Source: Bacteroides sp.
GTDB taxonomy: Bacteria > Bacteroidota > Bacteroidia > Bacteroidales > SM23-62
DNA length: 8,426 bases
Assembly (NCBI GenBank): GCA_030589965.1
Contig: JAUUZM010000121.1
Coordinates: forward strand, 1-8,426
Direction: 5' to 3'
The position numbers and the translations under genes were made by a program. Below the pieces are notes generated by a model. It had not been told where the DNA came from, made no database searches, and was given only the letters and a program-made list of their open reading frames with translations. Of the stretch, positions 1-6,382 are shown one piece after another. How positions within the stretch are numbered: position 1 is the first letter of the stretch; the number at the start of each line of letters is the position of its first letter.

Positions 1-1302
1 AACCAGGCCTTCACCATTATTATTATCGATAAATACAGTGCTGTCGGATCCGGGATTAAAGCCTATTAATTTATATCCGGTTGAAGTTGGAATTCCATTT
101 GTACAGGAATCAGGCAGGTATCCTGTACTACCCGAGCGGCGCCAGATCTCGTATCCTTCGATCTCCTGGCAGAAAGGAGCGTCCCAGGACAAATTAATGG
201 TGCTGGCTGTGGCTATAGTCATTGGATTTTCAGGAGGGGGACCAATCACTTTAATACTAAAATTACTTATATCAACCAGTTTGAGTCCGATGTCATCGTC
301 TTCAGCTTTAATAATCACATTATAAGGTTGATGCCTGATATGTGAACAGGTTGTTTTCCATGTAAACCTGGAAACGGAGTAGCCAGGACCCATTATTAAG
401 GTATCAAAGGTGGCCGGACTTTCATCAAAAAATAAGGGTCCTCCTGTGGCATATTGAGTTATCCAGTCGGAATCAGGGTCAGTACTTATAATATCATATT
501 GAATGATATCGCCTGCCAGAACACAAAAATCCCTGAGAGGCATATTAACAGGAGGACGGTTATCCGTATCGTAAACATCTATTTGCATATCCCGGGCAAT
601 ACTACCGATTTTAACCCCGTTTCTCCATTCCTCTATTTCAATAGCTATATTATAGATTCCCGTATCCACCGGGGCATCCCAGATTAAATCTCCGGTTACA
701 GGATCAATATAGAGGCTGTCACTTGCAAGAGGTAAAGAGTAATCTGCAATGGGTTGCCCGTTCTCCTCCGTGCAAACGGTCAGTTTATAGGACATACTGT
801 CCCCGTCCAGATCAAATGCGGCCGGGTTGTGGACAAAAATCTGTCCAATTGCAGCCTTATCTATCGGAGGATTCAGCAGAACGGGTGTACTGTTAAAACC
901 GATCCCGGGATTAATGGCGATGATGGTTTTAATGGAAAAGATCACATTCACTGAATTGGGTATATTATGTACTCCAAAATTTCTGTTTGGGTCCTGAACA
1001 ACAATAGTATAGGTTCCTGGTCCAGGAAATGTATGTGTTGTCTTATACTGATTCCAGAAATATAAATTAGGAAGTGTGACTTTGCTTACCCGGGGCGCCT
1101 GGGTGATGGCTCCATCCCCCCATTGGACATCAAGTTCACTGCGATCGGCGGCGGACCTGGAATAGGTGAATGTATGGATCAAAATCTCATAAGTGAAATC
1201 GTCAATTTGCAAAAGGGTTATCTCTCCGGCACGGTTATGCGTAGCCATTACAGCAGAGGCTGAAAGAAACCCTATTAACAATATGATTATTGACTTTTTC
1301 AA
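1..1302 (-). CDS. Large secreted multidomain surface protein, 'ATHNRAGEIT' family (probable type IX secretion substrate), N-terminal part
   Basis: The frame is open from the left edge to a stop at 1315-1317 and encodes 434 residues with no stop; the C-terminus is outside the window. The start is TTG at 1300-1302, or TTG at 1306-1308. The first in-frame ATG (1246-1248) is residue 19 and would remove the signal peptide KKSIIILLIGFLSASAVMA. The mature end reads THNRAGEITLLQ, followed by a WGDG motif and a PKD-like YKTTHTFPGPGTYTI strand. Next come two cadherin/Ig-like modules with acidic motifs DLDGD (164-168) and DPDSD (275-279); the first has an SLYIDPVTGDLIWDAPVDTG segment like putative-Ig (He_PIG) domains. 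A fibronectin type III domain starts near residue 355 (PPPENP..INLSWDAP..YEIWRR). From memory of the family, such proteins are long, are secreted by the type IX system and end in a gliding-motility-associated C-terminal domain. That end is not visible, so secretion by this route is inferred. The gene lies 12 nt after the DUF6702-like gene, probably on the same transcript. Confidence 0.85.
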   Translation of the reverse strand, partial: MKKSIIILLIGFLSASAVMATHNRAGEITLLQIDDFTYEILIHTFTYSRSAADRSELDVQWGDGAITQAPRVSKVTLPNLYFWNQYKTTHTFPGPGTYTIVVQDPNRNFGVHNIPNSVNVIFSIKTIIAINPGIGFNSTPVLLNPPIDKAAIGQIFVHNPAAFDLDGDSMSYKLTVCTEENGQPIADYSLPLASDSLYIDPVTGDLIWDAPVDTGIYNIAIEIEEWRNGVKIGSIARDMQIDVYDTDNRPPVNMPLRDFCVLAGDIIQYDIISTDPDSDWITQYATGGPLFFDESPATFDTLIMGPGYSVSRFTWKTTCSHIRHQPYNVIIKAEDDDIGLKLVDISNFSIKVIGPPPENPMTIATASTINLSWDAPFCQEIEGYEIWRRSGSTGYLPDSCTNGIPTSTGYKLIGFNPGSDSTVFIDNNNGEGLV

Positions 1303-1314
1303 ATGCAATTCTTG

Positions 1315-1806
1315 CTATTTAATATTAAATGTTAAATCTGTGGTTTTATTGTCCATTCGGTACCCATTTTGTGTGCTGTTATACGAAACAATTAAAAGAT
1401 TTGTCTGATCATCAAATTTTTCATTCATAAGGGTATTACTGACATTGATTTTTCGAATCCTGCTTCCATGATCATACGAGTAATACAGCCAGATTGCTTC
1501 TTCATTCAGTTCCGATTTTTCAAAAGTTAATTCCTCAATTTTCCTGCCATTTATTTCAAACTTCAGTGTGGTCCCAATATAGTGGTTTACAGAACTAATT
1601 TTTTCCGCTGGCAGTTCCTGGTCCATGAGCTTTAGCTGAACAGAATACTTGTGCAGGATCAAATCCTGGAAGTCATCTGCAAAAATTTTAACCGATAACT
1701 CCATTTTACCCCCATCGGGATCCAGGTCTATGTTGCACACTGACACATGGATAGGATGATTCCAGGAGGCAAAAAGAAGCAATAGAGCAATTCCCGCAAT
1801 TCTCAT
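1315..1806 (-). CDS. DUF6702-like exported protein
   Basis: This 163-residue protein has a short hydrophobic N-terminal signal (residues 1-15, MRIAGIALLLLFASW) followed directly by HPIHVSVCNIDLD and MELSVKIFADDFQDLI. It ends NKTTDLTFNIK. The HPxxxSV..I start, the 'SVKIFADDF' strand and the closing 'TTDLTF' pattern match what I remember of DUF6702, a family of small periplasmic or surface proteins of unknown function found mainly in Bacteroidota. The body looks all-beta with no further membrane segment, so export to the periplasm is the likely fate. The ATG at 1804-1806 is the only start that gives a signal peptide. The gene is divergent from the HupE/UreJ-like gene across 43 bp and is followed 12 nt later by the large surface protein. 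A functional partnership with the HupE-like transporter is plausible from position only. No catalytic residues are recognisable. Confidence 0.75.
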   Translation of the reverse strand: MRIAGIALLLLFASWNHPIHVSVCNIDLDPDGGKMELSVKIFADDFQDLILHKYSVQLKLMDQELPAEKISSVNHYIGTTLKFEINGRKIEELTFEKSELNEEAIWLYYSYDHGSRIRKINVSNTLMNEKFDDQTNLLIVSYNSTQNGYRMDNKTTDLTFNIK

Positions 1807-1811
1807 TATAG

Positions 1812-1823
1812 TGTAAAATTACA
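1812..1823. promoter_or_regulatory. Inverted repeat TGTAA-AA-TTACA in divergent spacer, possible operator
   Basis: Perfect 5-bp arms TGTAA and TTACA are separated by two bases. The repeat sits in the short spacer between the two divergent genes and abuts the -7 element of the + strand promoter at 1824. On the minus strand the same stretch reads TAATTTTA, one base off the TAnnTTTG element, but it lies so close to the DUF6702-like start that it would leave almost no leader. The position would suit a regulator controlling both directions. The sequence is AT-rich and could have arisen by chance. Confidence 0.3.
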
Positions 1824-1831
1824 TATTTTTG
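1824..1831 (+). promoter_or_regulatory. Bacteroidota-type -7 promoter element TATTTTTG for the HupE/UreJ-like gene
   Basis: TATTTTTG is an exact match to TAnnTTTG, the -7 consensus of the Bacteroidota primary sigma factor. It ends 18 nt before the ATG at 1850, implying a leader of about 12-15 nt. No convincing TTTG-like -33 element is visible at the expected spacing, so the promoter is supported by the -7 box and its position only. Confidence 0.5.
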
Positions 1832-1849
1832 TTTTCCTAAACGCGATAC

Positions 1850-2437
1850 ATGACAACATTCGGACTATATCTATCTCTTGGATTTGAACATATTTCTGAT
1901 GTGGCTGCTTATGATCACATCCTCTTTCTACTCGCCCTCTGCGCTGTATATAGTTTTAAGGAATGGAAAAAACTACTCATACTGGTTACTGCATTTACCG
2001 TCGGGCATACCCTTACACTGGCATTGGCTACCCTGAACCTGGTACCTGTGCCCACCGATTTGATTGAATTTTTTATTCCTTTAACCATACTTGCAACGGG
2101 GATATGGAACGTTCTGCAGAAAGAACAAAGGGTTAGCCGGGCATCCCATAACGTTAAGTATGCAACAGCTTTGTTTTTCGGATTGATCCATGGTCTTGGT
2201 TTCTCAAATTACCTGCGCAGCCTTCTGGGAACGGAGAATAATCTGATCCATCCCTTGTTTTCATTTAATGTTGGATTGGAACTGGGACAGGTTATGATTG
2301 TTATTATTATACTTATCCTTTCTTTTCTTGTGGTGGATGTGGCCCGTATGAAAAGGAGGGATTGGAACCTGCTCTTATCCGGTGCCGCAATTGGTGTATC
2401 TCTTATTCTTTGTATGGAAAGATGGCCTTTTTCATGA
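1850..2437 (+). CDS. HupE/UreJ-like integral membrane protein (putative metal transporter)
   Basis: This 195-residue polytopic protein has about six hydrophobic segments (roughly 22-36, 42-62, 70-88, 103-122, 135-162 and 173-188). It carries the polar signature of the HupE/UreJ_2-type family: GFEHISDVAAYDHILFLLAL (H14, D17, D22, H23), FTVGHTLTLA (H53), FGLIHGLGFS (H114) and FNVGLELGQ (N140, E144). Intramembrane His and Asp residues of this kind are associated with Ni/Co transport in hydrogenase and urease operons. No hydrogenase or urease gene is in the window, so the substrate is unknown and 'metal transport' is a family-level inference. The ATG at 1850 lies a short distance after a TATTTTTG promoter box, and the N-terminus reaches the first conserved His motif quickly. 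The stop overlaps the xerD start (ATGATGA), indicating co-transcription and translational coupling. The divergent neighbour is a DUF6702-like exported protein. Confidence 0.85.
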   Translation: MTTFGLYLSLGFEHISDVAAYDHILFLLALCAVYSFKEWKKLLILVTAFTVGHTLTLALATLNLVPVPTDLIEFFIPLTILATGIWNVLQKEQRVSRASHNVKYATALFFGLIHGLGFSNYLRSLLGTENNLIHPLFSFNVGLELGQVMIVIIILILSFLVVDVARMKRRDWNLLLSGAAIGVSLILCMERWPFS

Positions 2438-3342
2438 TGAAATGGAAAAAACATATTAATGATTACGGAGTTTTTCTGAAACTGGAAAAATCCCTTTCAG
2501 CACATTCCATTGAGGCATATACAAGGGATATATACAAGCTGATATCCTTTCTGGAGATCAGAGAGTATAAATTTGATCCAGCCAGCATAGAATTACAGCA
2601 TCTCAGCGAATTTCTTGTATGGATCAATGACTTAGGATTAAGCTCCCGCTCACAGGCCAGGCTAATATCCGGCATTAAGTCCTTTTTTAAATACCTGTTA
2701 CTGGAGGATCTGATAGAAACGGATCCAACGAGCCTTCTTGAGATCCCGAGGATAGGACGAAAGCTGCCAGAAGTTCTCAGCATAGAAGAGATTGATCGTC
2801 TTATGTCAGCCATTGACATGTCTAAACCTGAGGGCAGAAGGAACAGGGCCATGCTTGAGGTCTTGTATAGTTGCGGTCTCAGAGTATCTGAGCTAACCGG
2901 ACTTCGCATTTCCAATATTTATTTTGATAAGGGATTTATCAGGATCACTGGAAAAGGGAATAAGGAAAGGCTGGTGCCAATTGGAAATACAGCTCTCAGG
3001 GAGATAAGAAATTACTTTCCTGACCGGAACTCACTATCGCATATTGATAAAGACTCTGAAGATGTGGTTTTCCTGAACCGAAGGGGAAGGGGATTAAGCA
3101 GAGTCATGATATTTACAATTATCAAAGACCTGGCGGCAGCTGCAGGCATAAAAAAGAATATCAGTCCACATACATTCCGACACTCTTTTGCGACCCATCT
3201 GATTGATGGCGGAGCTGATCTTAGGGCGGTCCAGGAAATGCTGGGTCACGAATCCATTCTGACCACTGAAATATATACCCATCTCGACAGGCAATATCTC
3301 AGAGATGCCATCATCCGATTCCATCCGCGTTCAGGAAGATAG
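2437..3342 (+). CDS. xerD: Tyrosine recombinase XerD
   Basis: This 301-residue site-specific recombinase should act with a XerC partner to resolve chromosome dimers at dif. The N-terminal SAM-like core-binding domain (about 1-100) reads HINDYGVFLKLEKSLSAHSI, followed by the catalytic domain. All six catalytic residues are visible: R149 (CGLRVSEL), K173 (TGKGNKER), H245 and R248 (HTFRHSFATHL), H271 (LGHES) and nucleophile Y280 (IYTHLD). Their spacing matches E. coli XerD (R148, K172, H244, R247, H270, Y279) exactly, with an offset of one. Two tandem ATGs are possible: 2437 gives MKWKK, and 2434 adds one Met. An upstream in-frame ATG at 2362 would add about 25 unrelated residues inside the HupE-like gene and is rejected. 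The stop of the preceding gene (2435-2437) overlaps the start. XerD is preferred over XerC because of length and the GHESILTTEIYTHLD end, but the paralogue assignment is less certain than the family. Confidence 0.9.
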   Translation: MKWKKHINDYGVFLKLEKSLSAHSIEAYTRDIYKLISFLEIREYKFDPASIELQHLSEFLVWINDLGLSSRSQARLISGIKSFFKYLLLEDLIETDPTSLLEIPRIGRKLPEVLSIEEIDRLMSAIDMSKPEGRRNRAMLEVLYSCGLRVSELTGLRISNIYFDKGFIRITGKGNKERLVPIGNTALREIRNYFPDRNSLSHIDKDSEDVVFLNRRGRGLSRVMIFTIIKDLAAAAGIKKNISPHTFRHSFATHLIDGGADLRAVQEMLGHESILTTEIYTHLDRQYLRDAIIRFHPRSGR

Positions 3343-3376
3343 TGGCTGTCCTTTTATCCAGGGATACCCTTCAAAT

Positions 3377-3425
3377 ACAGGTGAAATTATGGCTAAAAAC
3401 TAGCATTGATAAGTCCTGTTTTTTT
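3377..3425 (+). terminator. Possible weak intrinsic terminator after xerD
   Basis: An ACAGG (3377-3381) and CCTGT (3415-3419) stem encloses an inner GCTA/TAGC hairpin and is followed by seven T residues (3419-3425). It lies 35 bp after the xerD stop and before the ppdK promoter, where a terminator is expected. The outer stem is only 5 bp and the loop is long, so the call is weak. Confidence 0.35.
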
Positions 3426-3461
3426 AAATCTAATTTAGAACTGTTTTATATAATTTTTAAA

Positions 3462-3469
3462 TACATTTG
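3462..3469 (+). promoter_or_regulatory. Bacteroidota-type -7 promoter element TACATTTG for ppdK
   Basis: TACATTTG fits TAnnTTTG exactly and ends 54 nt before the ppdK ATG, implying a leader of roughly 48 nt. The surrounding region is very AT-rich. The -33 candidate (TTTAG near 3434-3438) is poor. The leader just before the ATG is A-rich with no Shine-Dalgarno, as is usual in this phylum. Confidence 0.55.
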
Positions 3470-3490
3470 TACTCTTAAAATTTTAAGGTA
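3470..3490. repeat. AT-rich inverted repeat at the predicted ppdK transcription start
   Basis: CTTAAAATTTTAAG (3474-3487) is a perfect 14-bp palindrome. It is flanked by TAC (3470-3472) and GTA (3488-3490), which extend the dyad if one unpaired T at 3473 is allowed. It begins immediately after the -7 box and so covers the predicted +1. It could be an operator or, in RNA, a weak 5' hairpin. AT-rich palindromes arise easily by chance, so a function is speculative. Confidence 0.35.
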
Positions 3491-3523
3491 TTAATTAGTT
3501 GAATAATAAAATTATAAAAAACA

Positions 3524-6253
3524 ATGTCCACAGTTAAAAGAGTCTACACTTTTGGAAATAAACAGGCCGAAGGAAAAGCCGATATGAAGAACCTTCTGGG
3601 TGGTAAAGGTGCCAACCTTGCCGAGATGAATCTGATCGGTGTTCCTGTACCTCCTGGATTTACAATTACCACTGATGTTTGTACAGAATATAACCAGCTG
3701 GGAAAAGAAGAGGTAATTGAACTTCTCAAAGAGGAGGCAGAAGCCGCAATGAAGAACATTGAGTCTGTCATGAATTCAAAGTTTGGAGATAGCGAGAATC
3801 CATGCCTTATGTCTGTTCGTTCAGGTGCCCGCGCCTCTATGCCGGGTATGATGGATACCGTCCTAAACCTTGGACTCAATGATGAGGTTGTTGAAGGACT
3901 TGCAAAAAAAACCGGGAATGCACGCTTTGCATGGGATTCCTACCGTCGTTTTATCCAGATGTATGGCAATGTGGTAATGGGAATGAAGCCGGAATCAAAA
4001 GAAGATCATGATCCTTTTGAAGTGATCATTGACCAGATTAAGAAAGAAAAAGGAGTTGACAATGATACCGATCTCGCAATCGATGATCTGAAGGATATGG
4101 TTAAGAGGTTTAAGTCCGCCGTAAAAGTCAAGACAGGTAAAGACTTTCCAACCGATGCATGGGAACAACTCTGGGGGTCTGTTGCAGCCGTATTTGACAG
4201 CTGGATGAATCCACGTGCAGATTACTACCGGAAACTGAATAGCATTCCAGAAGAATGGGGAACTGCTGTAAACGTTCAAGCCATGGTATTCGGAAACATG
4301 GGAGATACATCGGGAACAGGTGTAGCCTTTACCAGGGATGCTGCTACCGGTGAAAACCTTTTCAACGGTGAATACCTGATTAATGCACAGGGTGAAGATG
4401 TGGTTGCTGGTATCCGTACTCCTCGCGTGATTACCCTTGAAGGATCCAAGCGCTGGGCTGTACTTGCACAGGTTAGCGAAGAGGAAAGGAAAGCTGATTT
4501 TACTTCCCTGGAAGAGGAGATGCCCGCGATTTACAAAGAATTATTTGATACCCAGCATAAACTGGAAGCTCATTATAAGGATATGCAGGACCTGGAATTC
4601 ACCATCCAGGAAGGCAAACTCTGGTTGCTACAGACCAGAAATGGTAAACGTACCGGAGCTTCCATGATAAAGATTGCTGCAGACCTTCTTAAGGAAGGTA
4701 TGATTGATGAGAAAGAATCACTGTTACGTATCGATGCCAATAAGTTGGATGAATTGCTCCACCCTGTGTTTGATGGTGATGCGATTAAAGCGGCAAGAGT
4801 TCTTGCAAAGGGACTTCCTGCGTCTCCAGGTGCTGCCACCGGACAGATCGTATTCTTTGCTGATGAAGCTGAAGAATGGGTTGAAGAAGGAAAGCAGGTT
4901 GTACTTGTACGCGTTGAAACTTCTCCTGAAGACCTCAGGGGGATGAACGTAGCAAAAGGTATTCTTACTGCAAGAGGAGGAATGACATCACATGCTGCTG
5001 TTGTTGCTCGTGGAATGGGGAAATGCTGTGTGTCGGGAGCAGGTAGTCTGAAGATAGATTACAGAGCCAGAACCATGGTAGTTGATGGCCAGACATTCAA
5101 TGAGGGAGACTGGATTTCCCTGAACGGTACAAGCGGTGAAGTATATGAAGGGCAGATAGCCACAAAGAATGCAGAATTAAGCGGTGGCTTTGGTGAACTG
5201 ATGGATCTTGCAGAAAAGCACACAAAAATGAGCGTCCGTACAAATGCAGAGACTGTAAAGGATTGCGAAGTGGCCCGCGGATTTGGTGCCAAGGGAATCG
5301 GACTTTGCCGAACCGAGCATATGTTCTTCGAAGGAGACCGGATTATTGCCATGCGTGAGATGATCCTTGCTGATGATGAACAAGGACGAAGGGAAGCACT
5401 CGAAAAACTTCTTCCCATCCAGCGTGAGGATTTTGAAGGAGTCTTTGCAGCCATGCATGACCTTCCGGTAACTGTAAGATTGCTCGATCCGCCACTTCAT
5501 GAGTTTGTTCCCCATGAGGAAGAAAATCAGAAGGTAATGGCTGAGCAGATGGGTATTACCGTTAAGGATATCCAGGATAAAATTGAAGAATTGCATGAAT
5601 TCAACCCAATGCTGGGACACCGTGGCTGCCGCCTGGGAAACACTTATCCTGAGATTTCAGAAATGCAGGCAAGAGCGATTATTGAAGCTGCGCTAAACCT
5701 TAAGGCAAAAGGGATCACTGCAATACCTGAAATTATGGTTCCCCTGATCGGGACCCATCAGGAATATGCTATGCAGGAGGAAATCATTCGCAGCACAGCA
5801 GAAAAGGTTTTTGAAGAAAGAGGAGAGAGAATAGAATACCTTGTAGGTACTATGATAGAGATACCAAGAGCTGCAATGACCGCAGATCTTATAGCTGAGA
5901 AAGCTGAATTCTTTTCATTTGGAACCAATGACCTGACCCAGATGGGCTTCGGTTATTCAAGAGATGACGCAGGTAAATTCCTCCCGATCTATGTTGATAA
6001 GGGAATTTTGAAGCATGATCCTTTCCAGGTATTGGACCAGGAAGGTATTGGCCAGCTTGTTGAAATGGGAACCAGCAAGGGTAGGTCAACAAAACCTGAC
6101 CTGAAAGTTGGTATTTGTGGTGAGCATGGTGGAGAACCCAGTTCAGTTGAATTCTGTCACAGAGTTGGCATGAATTACGTTAGCTGTTCTCCTTACAGGG
6201 TGCCAATTGCAAGAATAGCTGCTGCCCAGGCTGCAATCAAAGATGATAAATAG
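3524..6253 (+). CDS. ppdK: Pyruvate, phosphate dikinase
   Basis: This 909-residue cytoplasmic enzyme interconverts pyruvate + ATP + Pi with PEP + AMP + PPi. Domains in order are an N-terminal ATP-grasp domain (about 1-375), a swivelling phosphohistidine domain (about 385-530) and a C-terminal PEP/pyruvate TIM barrel (about 540-905). In the first, KNLLGGKGANLAEM, DTSGTGVAFTRDAATGEN (from D261) and LEFTIQEGKLWLLQTRNG (357-374) are typical. The second has GGMTSHAAVVARGMG with catalytic H490; T488 is the residue equivalent to that phosphorylated by PDRP regulators in family members that have one. In the barrel, E779 (GTMIEIPRA) and D803 (FGTNDLTQ) are the metal ligands and C865 (GICGEHGGEPSS) is the catalytic cysteine. 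E779, D803 and C865 line up with Clostridium symbiosum E745, D769 and C831 at a constant offset of 34. Length fits Bacteroidota PpdK. The gene has its own promoter and a strong terminator, so it is probably monocistronic. It can serve gluconeogenesis or PPi-linked glycolysis; the sequence does not decide the direction. Confidence 0.97.
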   Translation: MSTVKRVYTFGNKQAEGKADMKNLLGGKGANLAEMNLIGVPVPPGFTITTDVCTEYNQLGKEEVIELLKEEAEAAMKNIESVMNSKFGDSENPCLMSVRSGARASMPGMMDTVLNLGLNDEVVEGLAKKTGNARFAWDSYRRFIQMYGNVVMGMKPESKEDHDPFEVIIDQIKKEKGVDNDTDLAIDDLKDMVKRFKSAVKVKTGKDFPTDAWEQLWGSVAAVFDSWMNPRADYYRKLNSIPEEWGTAVNVQAMVFGNMGDTSGTGVAFTRDAATGENLFNGEYLINAQGEDVVAGIRTPRVITLEGSKRWAVLAQVSEEERKADFTSLEEEMPAIYKELFDTQHKLEAHYKDMQDLEFTIQEGKLWLLQTRNGKRTGASMIKIAADLLKEGMIDEKESLLRIDANKLDELLHPVFDGDAIKAARVLAKGLPASPGAATGQIVFFADEAEEWVEEGKQVVLVRVETSPEDLRGMNVAKGILTARGGMTSHAAVVARGMGKCCVSGAGSLKIDYRARTMVVDGQTFNEGDWISLNGTSGEVYEGQIATKNAELSGGFGELMDLAEKHTKMSVRTNAETVKDCEVARGFGAKGIGLCRTEHMFFEGDRIIAMREMILADDEQGRREALEKLLPIQREDFEGVFAAMHDLPVTVRLLDPPLHEFVPHEEENQKVMAEQMGITVKDIQDKIEELHEFNPMLGHRGCRLGNTYPEISEMQARAIIEAALNLKAKGITAIPEIMVPLIGTHQEYAMQEEIIRSTAEKVFEERGERIEYLVGTMIEIPRAAMTADLIAEKAEFFSFGTNDLTQMGFGYSRDDAGKFLPIYVDKGILKHDPFQVLDQEGIGQLVEMGTSKGRSTKPDLKVGICGEHGGEPSSVEFCHRVGMNYVSCSPYRVPIARIAAAQAAIKDDK

Positions 6254-6276
6254 GACCTAACTCAATAGATAAACAG

Positions 6277-6306
6277 AGGCTGCCAGGTTCTGGCAGCCTT
6301 TTTTTT
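6277..6306 (+). terminator. Strong Rho-independent terminator of ppdK
   Basis: A perfect 10-bp stem, AGGCTGCCAG (6277-6286) and CTGGCAGCCT (6290-6299), is closed by a GTT loop and followed by eight T residues (6299-6306). It starts 23 nt after the ppdK stop. The reverse direction has only a short broken T run, so termination should be mainly on the + strand. Confidence 0.95.
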
Positions 6307-6318
6307 ATGTTTTACAGC

Positions 6319-6330
6319 AGTGAATTCACT
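6319..6330. promoter_or_regulatory. 12-bp perfect palindrome upstream of the pckA promoter box, possible operator
   Basis: AGTGAATTCACT is a perfect palindrome ending 7 bp before the TATATTTG element, so it lies between the expected -33 and -7 regions. A dimeric regulator bound here would affect pckA transcription. I do not recognise the motif as a known binding site, and it does not resemble the palindromes near the other two promoters. Confidence 0.35.
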
Positions 6331-6337
6331 TTTTTTC

Positions 6338-6345
6338 TATATTTG
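6338..6345 (+). promoter_or_regulatory. Bacteroidota-type -7 promoter element TATATTTG for pckA
   Basis: TATATTTG matches TAnnTTTG exactly, lies downstream of the ppdK terminator and ends 37 nt before the pckA ATG, implying a leader of about 30 nt. No clear -33 TTTG is seen. The leader is A/T-rich with no Shine-Dalgarno sequence. As pckA would otherwise be cut off by the terminator, a promoter is required here. Confidence 0.6.
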
Positions 6346-6382
6346 CGAAACAAAAACGAACTATTAATTATTATAATATATT

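Noticed and set aside
38..1408. Several + strand open frames (38-325, 454-687, 754-954, 1193-1408)
   Set aside because: They lie antisense to a continuous minus-strand frame whose protein has a signal peptide and recognisable surface-protein domains, and their own translations look random.
2362..2436. Longer xerD beginning at the ATG at 2362
   Set aside because: The extra 25 residues lie inside the HupE-like gene in another frame, are unlike Xer proteins, and the core-binding domain begins at the tandem ATG (2434/2437).
2437..3342. Tyrosine recombinase as sign of an integrative element
   Set aside because: Length and catalytic spacing match housekeeping XerD, and there is no tRNA attachment site, direct repeat or cargo gene; flanking genes are housekeeping.
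3343..3523. A dif recombination site next to xerD
   Set aside because: The spacer has AT-rich dyads but nothing I can recognise as a 28-bp dif with distinct XerC and XerD arms.
5059..5620. Minus-strand frames opposite the centre of ppdK
   Set aside because: They overlap the conserved phosphohistidine and barrel domains of ppdK and are low-complexity mirror frames without recognisable motifs.
6276..6306. Hairpin as a small RNA or riboswitch
   Set aside because: A perfect stem with a three-base loop and eight T residues just after a stop codon is fully explained as an intrinsic terminator.
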